Assembly: GCA_035998445.1 (NCBI GenBank)
Contig: DASYHQ010000032.1
Span: 62,001 to 126,000 of the forward strand
Source of the DNA: Tepidisphaeraceae bacterium
GTDB taxonomy: Bacteria > Planctomycetota > Phycisphaerae > Tepidisphaerales > Tepidisphaeraceae
Reading direction: 5' to 3'
DNA: 64,000 nucleotides
A program made the translations under genes and the position numbers. The notes beneath the pieces were generated by a model that saw only the letters and a list, made by a program, of their open reading frames with translations, had not been told where the DNA came from and did not search any database. Of the stretch, positions 19,119-26,667 are shown piece after piece (positions within the stretch are counted from its first letter, which is position 1; every line of letters starts with the position of its first letter).

Positions 19119-20798
19119 TCAGTTTGCGACCTTCGCCGGGCCACGCTGCAGGCGACGTTGCAGTTGGTCCTCGTAGAGCGATTGCGGCTGGAGCGTGGCG
19201 CCTTTGCCGATGCCCTCGATCCGGTCTTTGTGGGTACCGTCGACGTTGTGCGCGGTCGTGCGCTCGCCCTGGGTGCCGATGACGAAGACGGCGTCGGTTT
19301 GGTCCTTAATGTCGATGACGTGGTCGTGCTCCTTGTGGCTGCCGGTGCCGCGGAGGTTCCAGAAGACCGTCTGATCGGTGGATTTACCGTGTGCGGGGCC
19401 GCCCCAGTCGTATCGCGTGCCTGCGTAGAAGTACTCGCCGTTCATGTGCAGGTTGTCCAGCAGGTTGGCGACGCTTAAGTGCATGTGGAAGTCGCTGCGC
19501 GAGCGGGATTCGCTGCGATGGACGACGTTGCCGGTCGTCATCATGCTCTTGAAGTCGTAGACGTAGCGCAGCTCTTCGCCGAAGCAATCCTGAATCAGGT
19601 TGTCGCTCCCCTCCAGCACGTAGCCGTACCCGTTGCCACCGCCACCGCGATACTGGGCCTGGCGCAGATCGCAACCGATCACGCTGACGTTGCGCGTAAA
19701 GCCGAGCGCAAACGCGTTGGAGACAAGGTGGTGCGGCCCCCGGTTCACCGGCGGACGGTAGGTATGCACGTTGCGAATCCAGCCGTTGACGACGTGGTTC
19801 ATTTGAACGGCGAACGAATTGTGCACGTCATGGGCCGATTTCCCCTCCGTCTGGTAGTCGTTGAAGCCCCAACCGTCGGTGCCGGGATGCTCGCGCATGC
19901 CAATCGACAGGTTCTCGATGCCCACCTCTTCCAGGTGTGGCGGCACGCGGTATACACGGGCGTTGTCGCGCCGCTTCATCCAATAGCGTACCGGGATGTC
20001 CAGGTCGATCGTGCGGGAAGCGACGTCGCGGCTCGTGATCTGCCGGTAGAACGCGATGCCGTCGCGCGGCGCCAATTTTCCGACCCAGTGCTCGACGAGC
20101 CAGTCCCACGCGGCCTCGCGCACGAAGGCCTCGGTAGTGTCGGTGCGCAGCACGATCCAGTCGCCGACGTTTAGACCGTCGACGCTCGCAAGCCGGATCT
20201 GCGTTGCCCGGTTCTGCACGTCGGCGGCGACGGGGATCGCGTCACCCTCTTGGTCCCGGTACCAATTGGTCTCAAACCGTTTGGGCCGCGGGTCCGGGCG
20301 AAGGCGAACGACGCGCTGGTTGCGCATGACCGGCTCATCGTTGAAGAGAAACGTCTTGTCCGGCCCTGCGCCACGAAGAACCAGATGGCTGGCTGAGATA
20401 CGCAGCGCAGCGTCGACGCCTTTCTTGGGGGGCTTGACCCGGTAGGTGCCCGCGGGCAGGTAGACGATGCCGCCACCTCGCTTCGTGACGTGGTCGATCG
20501 CCTGCTGAATGGCTGCGGTGCTGTCGGCGCCGCCGGTCGGGTCGGCGTTGAACGGCGCCGCGATGACGTTCACCGTCTCGCCGCGCGGCTGGTCAGGAAT
20601 GGGACGTTCCCCTTTGTGATAGCCCGCGTACGAGAAGTCGTGCAGGAAGTGGCCCTCCGCCGTTTGATGATCCGGCGTCCAGTCGCCCGGGTAGAGCCGG
20701 CTTCGCCACGTGCTATCTTCCTGCGCCGAGGCCGGCAGTGCGCTTGCCACCAACAGCGCCATCACGCCCACGAACCGAAACGCTGGTCTTCGGATCAC
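19119..20798 (-). CDS. Secreted pectate-lyase-superfamily (right-handed beta-helix) protein
   Basis: 559 residues. The signal peptide IRRPAFRFVGVMALLVASALPASA ends near residue 26. The segment NVIAAPFNADPTGGADSTAAIQQAI matches the N-terminal turn of the pectate-lyase-3 superfamily. Next come KRGGGIVYLPAGTYRVKPP, then repeated strand-turn units (ENLSIGMREHPGTDGWG, GWIRNVHTYRPP, NVSVIGCDLRQAQYRGG, NLIQDCFGEELRYVYD) typical of a parallel beta-helix. It is likely an exported polysaccharide lyase or hydrolase; the substrate is not evident. The start is a GTG with GGAGG six bases before it. Confidence 0.82.
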   Translation of the reverse strand: MIRRPAFRFVGVMALLVASALPASAQEDSTWRSRLYPGDWTPDHQTAEGHFLHDFSYAGYHKGERPIPDQPRGETVNVIAAPFNADPTGGADSTAAIQQAIDHVTKRGGGIVYLPAGTYRVKPPKKGVDAALRISASHLVLRGAGPDKTFLFNDEPVMRNQRVVRLRPDPRPKRFETNWYRDQEGDAIPVAADVQNRATQIRLASVDGLNVGDWIVLRTDTTEAFVREAAWDWLVEHWVGKLAPRDGIAFYRQITSRDVASRTIDLDIPVRYWMKRRDNARVYRVPPHLEEVGIENLSIGMREHPGTDGWGFNDYQTEGKSAHDVHNSFAVQMNHVVNGWIRNVHTYRPPVNRGPHHLVSNAFALGFTRNVSVIGCDLRQAQYRGGGGNGYGYVLEGSDNLIQDCFGEELRYVYDFKSMMTTGNVVHRSESRSRSDFHMHLSVANLLDNLHMNGEYFYAGTRYDWGGPAHGKSTDQTVFWNLRGTGSHKEHDHVIDIKDQTDAVFVIGTQGERTTAHNVDGTHKDRIEGIGKGATLQPQSLYEDQLQRRLQRGPAKVAN

Positions 20799-20914
20799 CT
20801 GTTCCTCCGTGAAACTGAAATAACCAATATTAGCCTTCGCTATCTAATTGTAACGCTTTGATTGATGGTGTGCATCGAATGAAGGTAAATCAGTGGCGGG
20901 TGAAAATTTAGCGG

Positions 20915-21500
20915 GTGGCGATGCTGAGCCACAAACCACGTTCAGCGGCGGGCGGCCTGGCCGACAGCAGCAATGCCATGCTGAAGCGCCTCAACGACAC
21001 GCCGGAGTGCAAGAAGGCGTTCAAGGACGTCTTCGGCGTCGACGAGATCGAATTGGAACCCGTGACCAAAGCGCTGGCGACGTTCCAGCGGACGGTCGTT
21101 TCCAGTCGAAGCCGGTTTGACCAGTTCATCGCCGGCAACAAGGATGCGCTTGAAGACAACACCATGCGCGGCCTGCACCGTTCCGCACGACCGCCAACTG
21201 CCACAACGGCCCGAACTTCACCGACAACCAGCCTCACGACATCGGCCTGAGCTACTACGGCCGTAAGCTACAGGATTTGGGGCGATACGAGGTCGCGAAA
21301 CGCCCGGAGGACCTCGGTGTGTTCCGCACCCCGTCGCTGCGCAACGTTGGCCGCTCCAGTCCGTATATGCACAACGGTCTGTTCGAGATGGACGGCCTGC
21401 TGAATCTGTACAACGCCGGCATGCCCAACCTGCGCCCGCGCCCCGAACAGGCCAACGACCCGTTGTTGCCGCCGACGGCGCTCGGCGTCCCAGCACTGGG
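20915..21500 (+). pseudogene. Decayed di-haem cytochrome c peroxidase (MauG/CcpA-like) remnant
   Basis: Two pieces of one protein lie in different frames. The first (to about 21170) has LEPVTKALATFQRTVVSSRSRFDQFIAGNKDA. After a frame change near 21175-21185 the second reads CHNGPNFTDNQPHDIGLSYYG, then RPEDLGVFRTPSLRNVGRSSPYMHNG. These are characteristic of the C-terminal half of periplasmic di-haem peroxidases. The haem motif CxxCH is damaged (TANCH, first cysteine lost), and the N-terminal haem domain and signal peptide are absent. The 3' end runs out before the dabA stop. Confidence 0.8.
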
Positions 21501-21573
21501 CCATCAGAGTGATACGCGCCCAAGCGCGGCGCGGACAATGAAGCGCCGTCGCATGCGCAGCTTGTTGCTTCCT

Positions 21574-23955
21574 TCACGTCGCCACGGCTTCCCAACCTTG
21601 CCTCGGTACAAAGCGGAACGCATCGGGCGAGGCGGGATCCAACGCGAACAGTCGCACCCAACCGTTCTCCACCAGATGGCGTACCGACGGCGCGGCAGCG
21701 AGGACGGCCTCGATGCGCGGCCGCGGGGCTTCAACAACTACCTGCAACCGAAGTGGCTCGTGGTACCACGAACCGTCGGCCGCGTGTACCGACTGCTTGG
21801 CCAGCCCGGTGCGTAAGTCACCGCCGTTTCCGAGTACGACGCCGAGCGAGCCGACGCGGTTGTGCAGGGCTTTGTCTCCTGCGCCGAAGGTGTCGTTGTC
21901 GACGGTGGAGGCGAAGTACTGGAGGTTGATCCAGGACGCGACCACCATCGGGGCCGATAGGATGAGCGTGAGGATCGACGCGTCGGCATCCGCAGCGGCG
22001 TCGTACTCGTGCAGGAACGCGCGGCCGCCAAGGTTCACGTCGCGCGACCGCTGGCGCGAGGCGACGATAAACGCGGCGTTGCGCGCCAGCGCCCATTCTG
22101 GGCGCACCTCCGACCAGTCCCGTGACCGCTGACGCAGCCGGTTGAACAAACCGCCTTTGTTATCGGCCTTGTTGAAGCCCGCATTCATCCCGAGCGCTGG
22201 CGCGCGTTCAAGCCGGGTCGCGGCGCCAGCCCCGACGAGCCACTGCCGCAGGGCATCGACGTCGGCAACGTGCGTCGCGGGCAGGCGGTCGAGATCGAGC
22301 AGTGTGACCTCGTCCACCGACGTATCGTGCAGCGCGGGCACGAAGACGGTGTCCGCCGGTACGGCTGCGCCACGGCTGTTCACGGCTGTTCGCACTCCAG
22401 GATCGTTCAGCAGCGCCGCGGCGACGCGCGCGTTGATCGCGCCACCATGCCCACCGCACGCGCCACAGTCGAGACCGGCCGCGTGCGGATTGTTGGCGCT
22501 GACGCTGCCGTGGCCGCAGAGCAGGATGAGTCGCGCGTAGCGATCGGTGAAGCCCATGTTCTTCAGGATGCCGGCCGCCATCTCCACCCTTGTGTCCGGC
22601 GCGACGCCGGTACCGTCGGTTCCCGGTTCCAGCACGAGGGGTGCGGTCGTCTCATCGTTGGCTGGCGTGGGCGTCGCGGTAAGTGCGTCGGCGCTTAGCT
22701 TCAACCCGTAACCCAAGCCAAGCAGCTCCACGAACGCGAAGGCCCCGGCCGGCGCGGTCTGCACGTACGCCGTCGCGCCGTTCAACGCGGCTGGCGATAC
22801 CGCTGCCCGTGGTCGCAGCGCGACCGACGGAGAGAGCAGCACGGGACAGCGGGGGCTGGACAGGCCGTCGGTCTGCCAGTCGAGGCTGACGCCGAAGAAG
22901 CCGGCGAAGCCGCGCGTTTCAATCGCGTCGGACTGCGCCTCAAGGTGCCGCCGAAGCGGCTCGGAACGCACGTCGATGCAGAATACCCCCTGCACCGCCG
23001 GCCGCGCGCCGGTGACCGCGGCGGGAGCGCGCAGCGAGCCGATGAGGTGGTTAGCGTATCGGTCCTCCAAGGCTTCCTGCAGCACCAATTGAACCGCTTC
23101 ATCCTCCTGCGGTCGGGCGGCGGCGCTGAGCTCGACGGTGCTGGCACCGGCAAGTTCCACCACGCCCGCATCGCAGCAGAGCAGGATCGCGAGCAGGTCG
23201 CCGACCTCGCCCAGATCGCCGTTGCCCGCCTGCCAAGCCGATCGGCGGAAGTACGACGCGAAGCCGAACAGCCCGCCCAGCAGCCGGTAAAAGTAAGCCA
23301 CACGCTGACTCGCGGGCACGTCGACGCGCGCCAGCATTAATTGAATGGCGGCGGCGGGCGTAGCTGGCAGGGCATCGGCGAAGGCGCGGAAGCCGTGCAG
23401 GCCCATGATCTCCAACGACCGGTCGATCCGAGCTGACTCTCGCCAGGAGACGTACAGGCTGCGGTCGTCTTGCGGGTTCCACATCGCGTCGCCGGCGGTG
23501 ATGTGGACTGCGCACGACCGCGCCACCCAGCGCCGCATCGTCTCGTGCCATTCCGTGCCGTGCACGAGATCGTGCCGCTCGGCGAACGTAAGGAACGGCT
23601 GCGCCGTGCGGTACGCCTCGGGCGACGGTACGCCAGCGAGCACCGACTCGGCCAACGACGCCGGCTGGCCCAACCGCTTGGCGGCAGCCTGCAGTTCGGC
23701 GGCGTTCAACTCGCCCAGCGCCCATTTGGCGCGGTAGAAGTCGAAACCGGGCAGCACGCGCGCGCCCAGCCCGTCGCCCACCGTAGCCGCAGCGGCGTCG
23801 ATGGGTTGTTCGACGAAACCTAGGAACGGGTTGACCGCGACGTAGTTGCGCAAGTCCCACAGAGGCGGGATGCGATTGCAGGTGACCAGCACGTCGGCGG
23901 CGATGGTGGACGCATCGTGCGAAGATGCGGCGAGCGTGTTATTGGTGCTAAGCAT
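21574..23955 (-). CDS. dabA: Inorganic carbon transporter subunit DabA (DUF2309/UPF0753)
   Basis: 793 residues. DabA is the cytoplasmic beta-carbonic-anhydrase-like subunit of the DAC complex, which uses a cation gradient through DabB to hydrate CO2 directionally to bicarbonate. The zinc-site signature is intact: C326 and D328 in FCIDVRSE, H482 in LLCGHGS and C497 in GLDCGACGGHGG. The 15-residue H-to-C spacing matches the characterised Halothiobacillus protein. The N-terminal RIPPLWDLRNYVAVNPFLGF is also typical. Its start overlaps the end of dabB by 8 bases, so the two are one operon. Confidence 0.93.
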   Translation of the reverse strand: MLSTNNTLAASSHDASTIAADVLVTCNRIPPLWDLRNYVAVNPFLGFVEQPIDAAAATVGDGLGARVLPGFDFYRAKWALGELNAAELQAAAKRLGQPASLAESVLAGVPSPEAYRTAQPFLTFAERHDLVHGTEWHETMRRWVARSCAVHITAGDAMWNPQDDRSLYVSWRESARIDRSLEIMGLHGFRAFADALPATPAAAIQLMLARVDVPASQRVAYFYRLLGGLFGFASYFRRSAWQAGNGDLGEVGDLLAILLCCDAGVVELAGASTVELSAAARPQEDEAVQLVLQEALEDRYANHLIGSLRAPAAVTGARPAVQGVFCIDVRSEPLRRHLEAQSDAIETRGFAGFFGVSLDWQTDGLSSPRCPVLLSPSVALRPRAAVSPAALNGATAYVQTAPAGAFAFVELLGLGYGLKLSADALTATPTPANDETTAPLVLEPGTDGTGVAPDTRVEMAAGILKNMGFTDRYARLILLCGHGSVSANNPHAAGLDCGACGGHGGAINARVAAALLNDPGVRTAVNSRGAAVPADTVFVPALHDTSVDEVTLLDLDRLPATHVADVDALRQWLVGAGAATRLERAPALGMNAGFNKADNKGGLFNRLRQRSRDWSEVRPEWALARNAAFIVASRQRSRDVNLGGRAFLHEYDAAADADASILTLILSAPMVVASWINLQYFASTVDNDTFGAGDKALHNRVGSLGVVLGNGGDLRTGLAKQSVHAADGSWYHEPLRLQVVVEAPRPRIEAVLAAAPSVRHLVENGWVRLFALDPASPDAFRFVPRQGWEAVAT

Positions 23956-25537
23956 GATGCTTTCCCTTCGGATGCTTCCAGATCGATGCGACGATTCGGT
24001 CGGCGACCGCGCCGAAGTAGAACCCGTGCAGGGCGTGAACGCGGAACGCGCGTCCCCCGGCGCTGCGGCCCAACACCGGCAGCATGGCGTGAATTACCGT
24101 GAGGAACACCATCGTTGTGACGAGGACGAGCGCGGCTATCCAGGTCGAGACGCTGTGCACCGGTTGAAGGTCACCAAGCACCGGAGCGAGGAACGTGCCC
24201 GCGATGCGGTACAAACCAAATGCCGCAATGGTGGCAAGGATGATGACCGAGACACCAGTGATGCCGCGGCCTAACGCAGCGTGATCGGCAATCGGCTTGG
24301 CGAACAAGGCCGCCCACACCTGGCCCATGGCCAGTGCCACGACCGCCGCCAGTGCCATCTCACCCGGCGAGTGCAGTGGGGAGAATCCCGTGATCCACGT
24401 TGCCAGCCAGATCGCCGGCAGGGCGACCAGCATGCCGATTGCCACGCGAGCCACCGTACGGCCCGGCGCTACCGGCTGTGCGGCGCGGCCCAGGATCGCA
24501 GGAACGTCGCCGGCCCGCAGGAAGGCCCACGCCTTGTAGCACCCGTGCCCGATGATGTGCAGCGCCGCCGCTGGGAATGCTGCCAGGCCGCATTGCACCA
24601 TCATGAAGCCCATCTGGTTGACGGTGGACCAGGCAAGCGAGCGCTTCACTTTTACCTGTGCCCACATTGCCAGCGTGCCAACGGTCACCGTTAGCGACCC
24701 GGCCACCACCAGTGACAGCAGTACCGCGGGCACCTCGACCAACAGCGGGGCGAATCGCAGCAGTAACACGCCGCCCGCGTTGATGATGCCCGCATGCATG
24801 AGCGCGGAGACGGGCGTGGGGGCCTCCATCGTCTCGGGCAACCAACTGTGGAACGGGAACTGAGCAGATTTGGTCAACGCCGCCAGCACAACCGAGAGCG
24901 CCACACCCACCGTGGCCGCGCTGGCGGGCTGACCTGTGGTGGCGGCAAGCAGCGCGTGCAGGTCGAGCGTGTCCCAGTGCGACCAGACGAGCAGCACCAT
25001 CCAAAGCAGTGCTGCATCACCTATACGGCTGATGAGGAACTTCTTGCGGGCGGCGCGAATTGCTTCAGGGCGGTCCTCGTAGTGCGTGAGCAACTGGTGC
25101 AGCGCGACGCTCGTCAGCGACCACGCCGTCACGAGCAGCAGCAGGTTCGTCGACAGCATGAGCAGGAACGCCGCGACGACCGCGAACGCCATCCAGCCGA
25201 GGAAACGGGCCTGCCGGGGGTCGCCGTCCATGTAGCGAATGGAGAAGCGGAACGTCACCGCACCCACCGCCGCCACGAGCAGCGAGAGCGCGGCGCTCAG
25301 GCGGTCGACCGTGATGCCGGCAGCCCGAAGCGGCTGTGGCGATACGATCTGCCACACCAGCGCCACCGCAGACAGGCCGGCGGCGGCCATGAGCAACATC
25401 TGGCATGCGCGTGCCCAAGTTGGCAAGGTACTCGCGTGTTTAGCTTCGGGGGTTGCCATGGACGCCTGCAGTAGCCCGGCCGGGGCCAGCGGCACTGGAG
25501 TGCCGAGATAAATCGCTTGGTCTGAAGCCGTCTTCAT
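23948..25537 (-). CDS. dabB: DabB-type membrane subunit (NuoL/MrpA-like)
   Basis: 529 residues with about 13 hydrophobic segments. It belongs to the proton-conducting transporter family shared with NADH dehydrogenase subunit L. Diagnostic segments are SLTSVALHQLLTHYEDRPEAIRAARKKFLISRIGDAAL, a SAQFPFHSWLPETMEAPTPVSALMHAG loop with the conserved acid and histidine, and LAWSTVNQMGFMMVQ. Together with DabA it should couple ion flow to CO2 hydration. The ATG at 25537 has AGGTGATC upstream. It is the first gene of the operon, divergent from a winged-helix regulator. Confidence 0.9.
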   Translation of the reverse strand: MKTASDQAIYLGTPVPLAPAGLLQASMATPEAKHASTLPTWARACQMLLMAAAGLSAVALVWQIVSPQPLRAAGITVDRLSAALSLLVAAVGAVTFRFSIRYMDGDPRQARFLGWMAFAVVAAFLLMLSTNLLLLVTAWSLTSVALHQLLTHYEDRPEAIRAARKKFLISRIGDAALLWMVLLVWSHWDTLDLHALLAATTGQPASAATVGVALSVVLAALTKSAQFPFHSWLPETMEAPTPVSALMHAGIINAGGVLLLRFAPLLVEVPAVLLSLVVAGSLTVTVGTLAMWAQVKVKRSLAWSTVNQMGFMMVQCGLAAFPAAALHIIGHGCYKAWAFLRAGDVPAILGRAAQPVAPGRTVARVAIGMLVALPAIWLATWITGFSPLHSPGEMALAAVVALAMGQVWAALFAKPIADHAALGRGITGVSVIILATIAAFGLYRIAGTFLAPVLGDLQPVHSVSTWIAALVLVTTMVFLTVIHAMLPVLGRSAGGRAFRVHALHGFYFGAVADRIVASIWKHPKGKHHA

Positions 25538-25575
25538 GCGATGATCACCTGTACGAAAAATCACGAACTGAAAAA

Positions 25576-25608
25576 TACGAAGTTTGATTTGCGAAGTATT
25601 CTTCGTAC
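25576..25608. promoter_or_regulatory. Repeated CGAAG operator candidate between dabB and its divergent regulator
   Basis: TACGAAG (25576-25582) pairs with CTTCGTA (25601-25607). Within this, CGAAG-TATT-CTTCG (25592-25605) is a tight palindrome. CGAAGT is also repeated directly at 25578 and 25592, and another GTACGAA lies at 25551-25557. The AT-rich 98-base region separates the two divergent starts, so one site cluster could control both. Confidence 0.6.
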
Positions 25609-25635
25609 GTTAATGCTGTCGCAGGTGGTTGTCAA

Positions 25636-26055
25636 ATGATGAAATTGAAACGTCCGAGTCGTCCAGTGCGAACGAGTTCCGCGCCCGCATCGTGGGCCGG
25701 TGCGCCCGGTGCAAAATCAGGTGGCCAAAGTGGCCCCGGCCACGCGGGAGGACGCCCCCCGTGGACCTTTCTCACGAACCACTCGCACGTGCTAATCTGC
25801 CTATGGCGGCACCCGGAGGCGCGGTTGCGTGATGTGGCAGAGTGGGTGGGCATTACCGAGCGTGCGGTGCAGGCGATTGTCGCCGACCTGGAGGCGGGGG
25901 GCGTGCTCACGCGGGTGCGTCAGGGGCGCCGAAATCACTATCAAATCCACGATCACGTCCCGCTGCGCCACCCGGTTGAGGCGCGACGGAACGTCGCCGC
26001 TCTGCTGGCGATGGTTGGATTGGAAGCCGCGGGCGACGCAGGCGTTTCCCGGTGA
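25636..26055 (+). CDS. Winged helix-turn-helix transcriptional regulator
   Basis: 139 residues. A Pro/Gly-rich N-terminal 40 residues precede a winged helix: WTFLTNHSHVLICLWRHPEARLRDVAEWVGITERAVQAIVADLEAGGVLTRV forms the helices and RQGRRNHYQIHD the wing. This resembles MarR/ArsR-type regulators that have no separate ligand domain. The start ATG at 25636 has AGGTGG upstream. It is divergent from dabB, so it is the candidate regulator of inorganic carbon uptake. What it senses cannot be seen. Confidence 0.8.
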   Translation: MMKLKRPSRPVRTSSAPASWAGAPGAKSGGQSGPGHAGGRPPWTFLTNHSHVLICLWRHPEARLRDVAEWVGITERAVQAIVADLEAGGVLTRVRQGRRNHYQIHDHVPLRHPVEARRNVAALLAMVGLEAAGDAGVSR

Positions 26056-26667
26056 TCGACAGCCTGCGGTGACCGTTCCGCTACTGGTGCCGAACAACCC
26101 CGCGCGGACACGTCATGTTCAACGATGCTTTAGCCTCAGATGGACCCGGCGGGCCAACTCCCTCAACGCGGACTACCGTTTGCCCGCGAAGGAAATCGGC
26201 CCGCTGCTGGCTCGACTGGGCTCCGATGGCGAGATGCTGTGGCAGGTGCTTCGCAGCTTCGAAGATTTCATAATGCTGATGCGGACATGGCTGCGCGGCT
26301 CGAACACGTGGGTGAGCCTGGTGCGGGGAAACCTTTTGCGCAATGGCCAAGGAACTGTAGAAGCGCAGCAAGACGTTCCACGAAACGGTGCTAGGTCACG
26401 AGAGCCTGAGCGGCGACAACTTTGGCCAATCGGTTCCAGAATGAGCGGTGGAGCGAATCGATCGCGAAGATCGAGAAAAGAGACGTACCGATGACCGCAA
26501 TGCCGTGGCAACTTTGGTGGTGGCGATCACGGTGCGGTCCATCCGGATGTTCCCGCCACGTTCCCGCCCTACGCGTTCTGCCCTGCTCGCCGTAGAATCC
26601 CGAGGAGGTAAGGGTGCGTGGTCATCGTGACTGGCCGCTGCGTCGGATCCGAATCGCCTGAGGTGGA
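26056..26667. other. 612-base stretch without a convincing gene
   Basis: Several short frames cross this region but none shows a domain, a ribosome site or coding composition over its length. Two short stretches read like protein (NADYRLPAKEIGPLLARLG in one frame, KTFHETVLGHESLS in another), which may be remnants of a lost gene. No family was recognised. The last 15 bases hold the GAGGTGG ribosome site of the next gene. Confidence 0.5.

Noticed and set aside
20893-21120. Intact small gene at the start of the peroxidase remnant
   Set aside because: This frame is out of register with the recognisable peroxidase residues, which read in the frame of 20915.
25829-26494. 221-codon plus-strand frame after the winged-helix gene
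   Set aside because: Its first third is the shifted frame of the winged-helix gene and the remainder matches no family; the start has no ribosome site.
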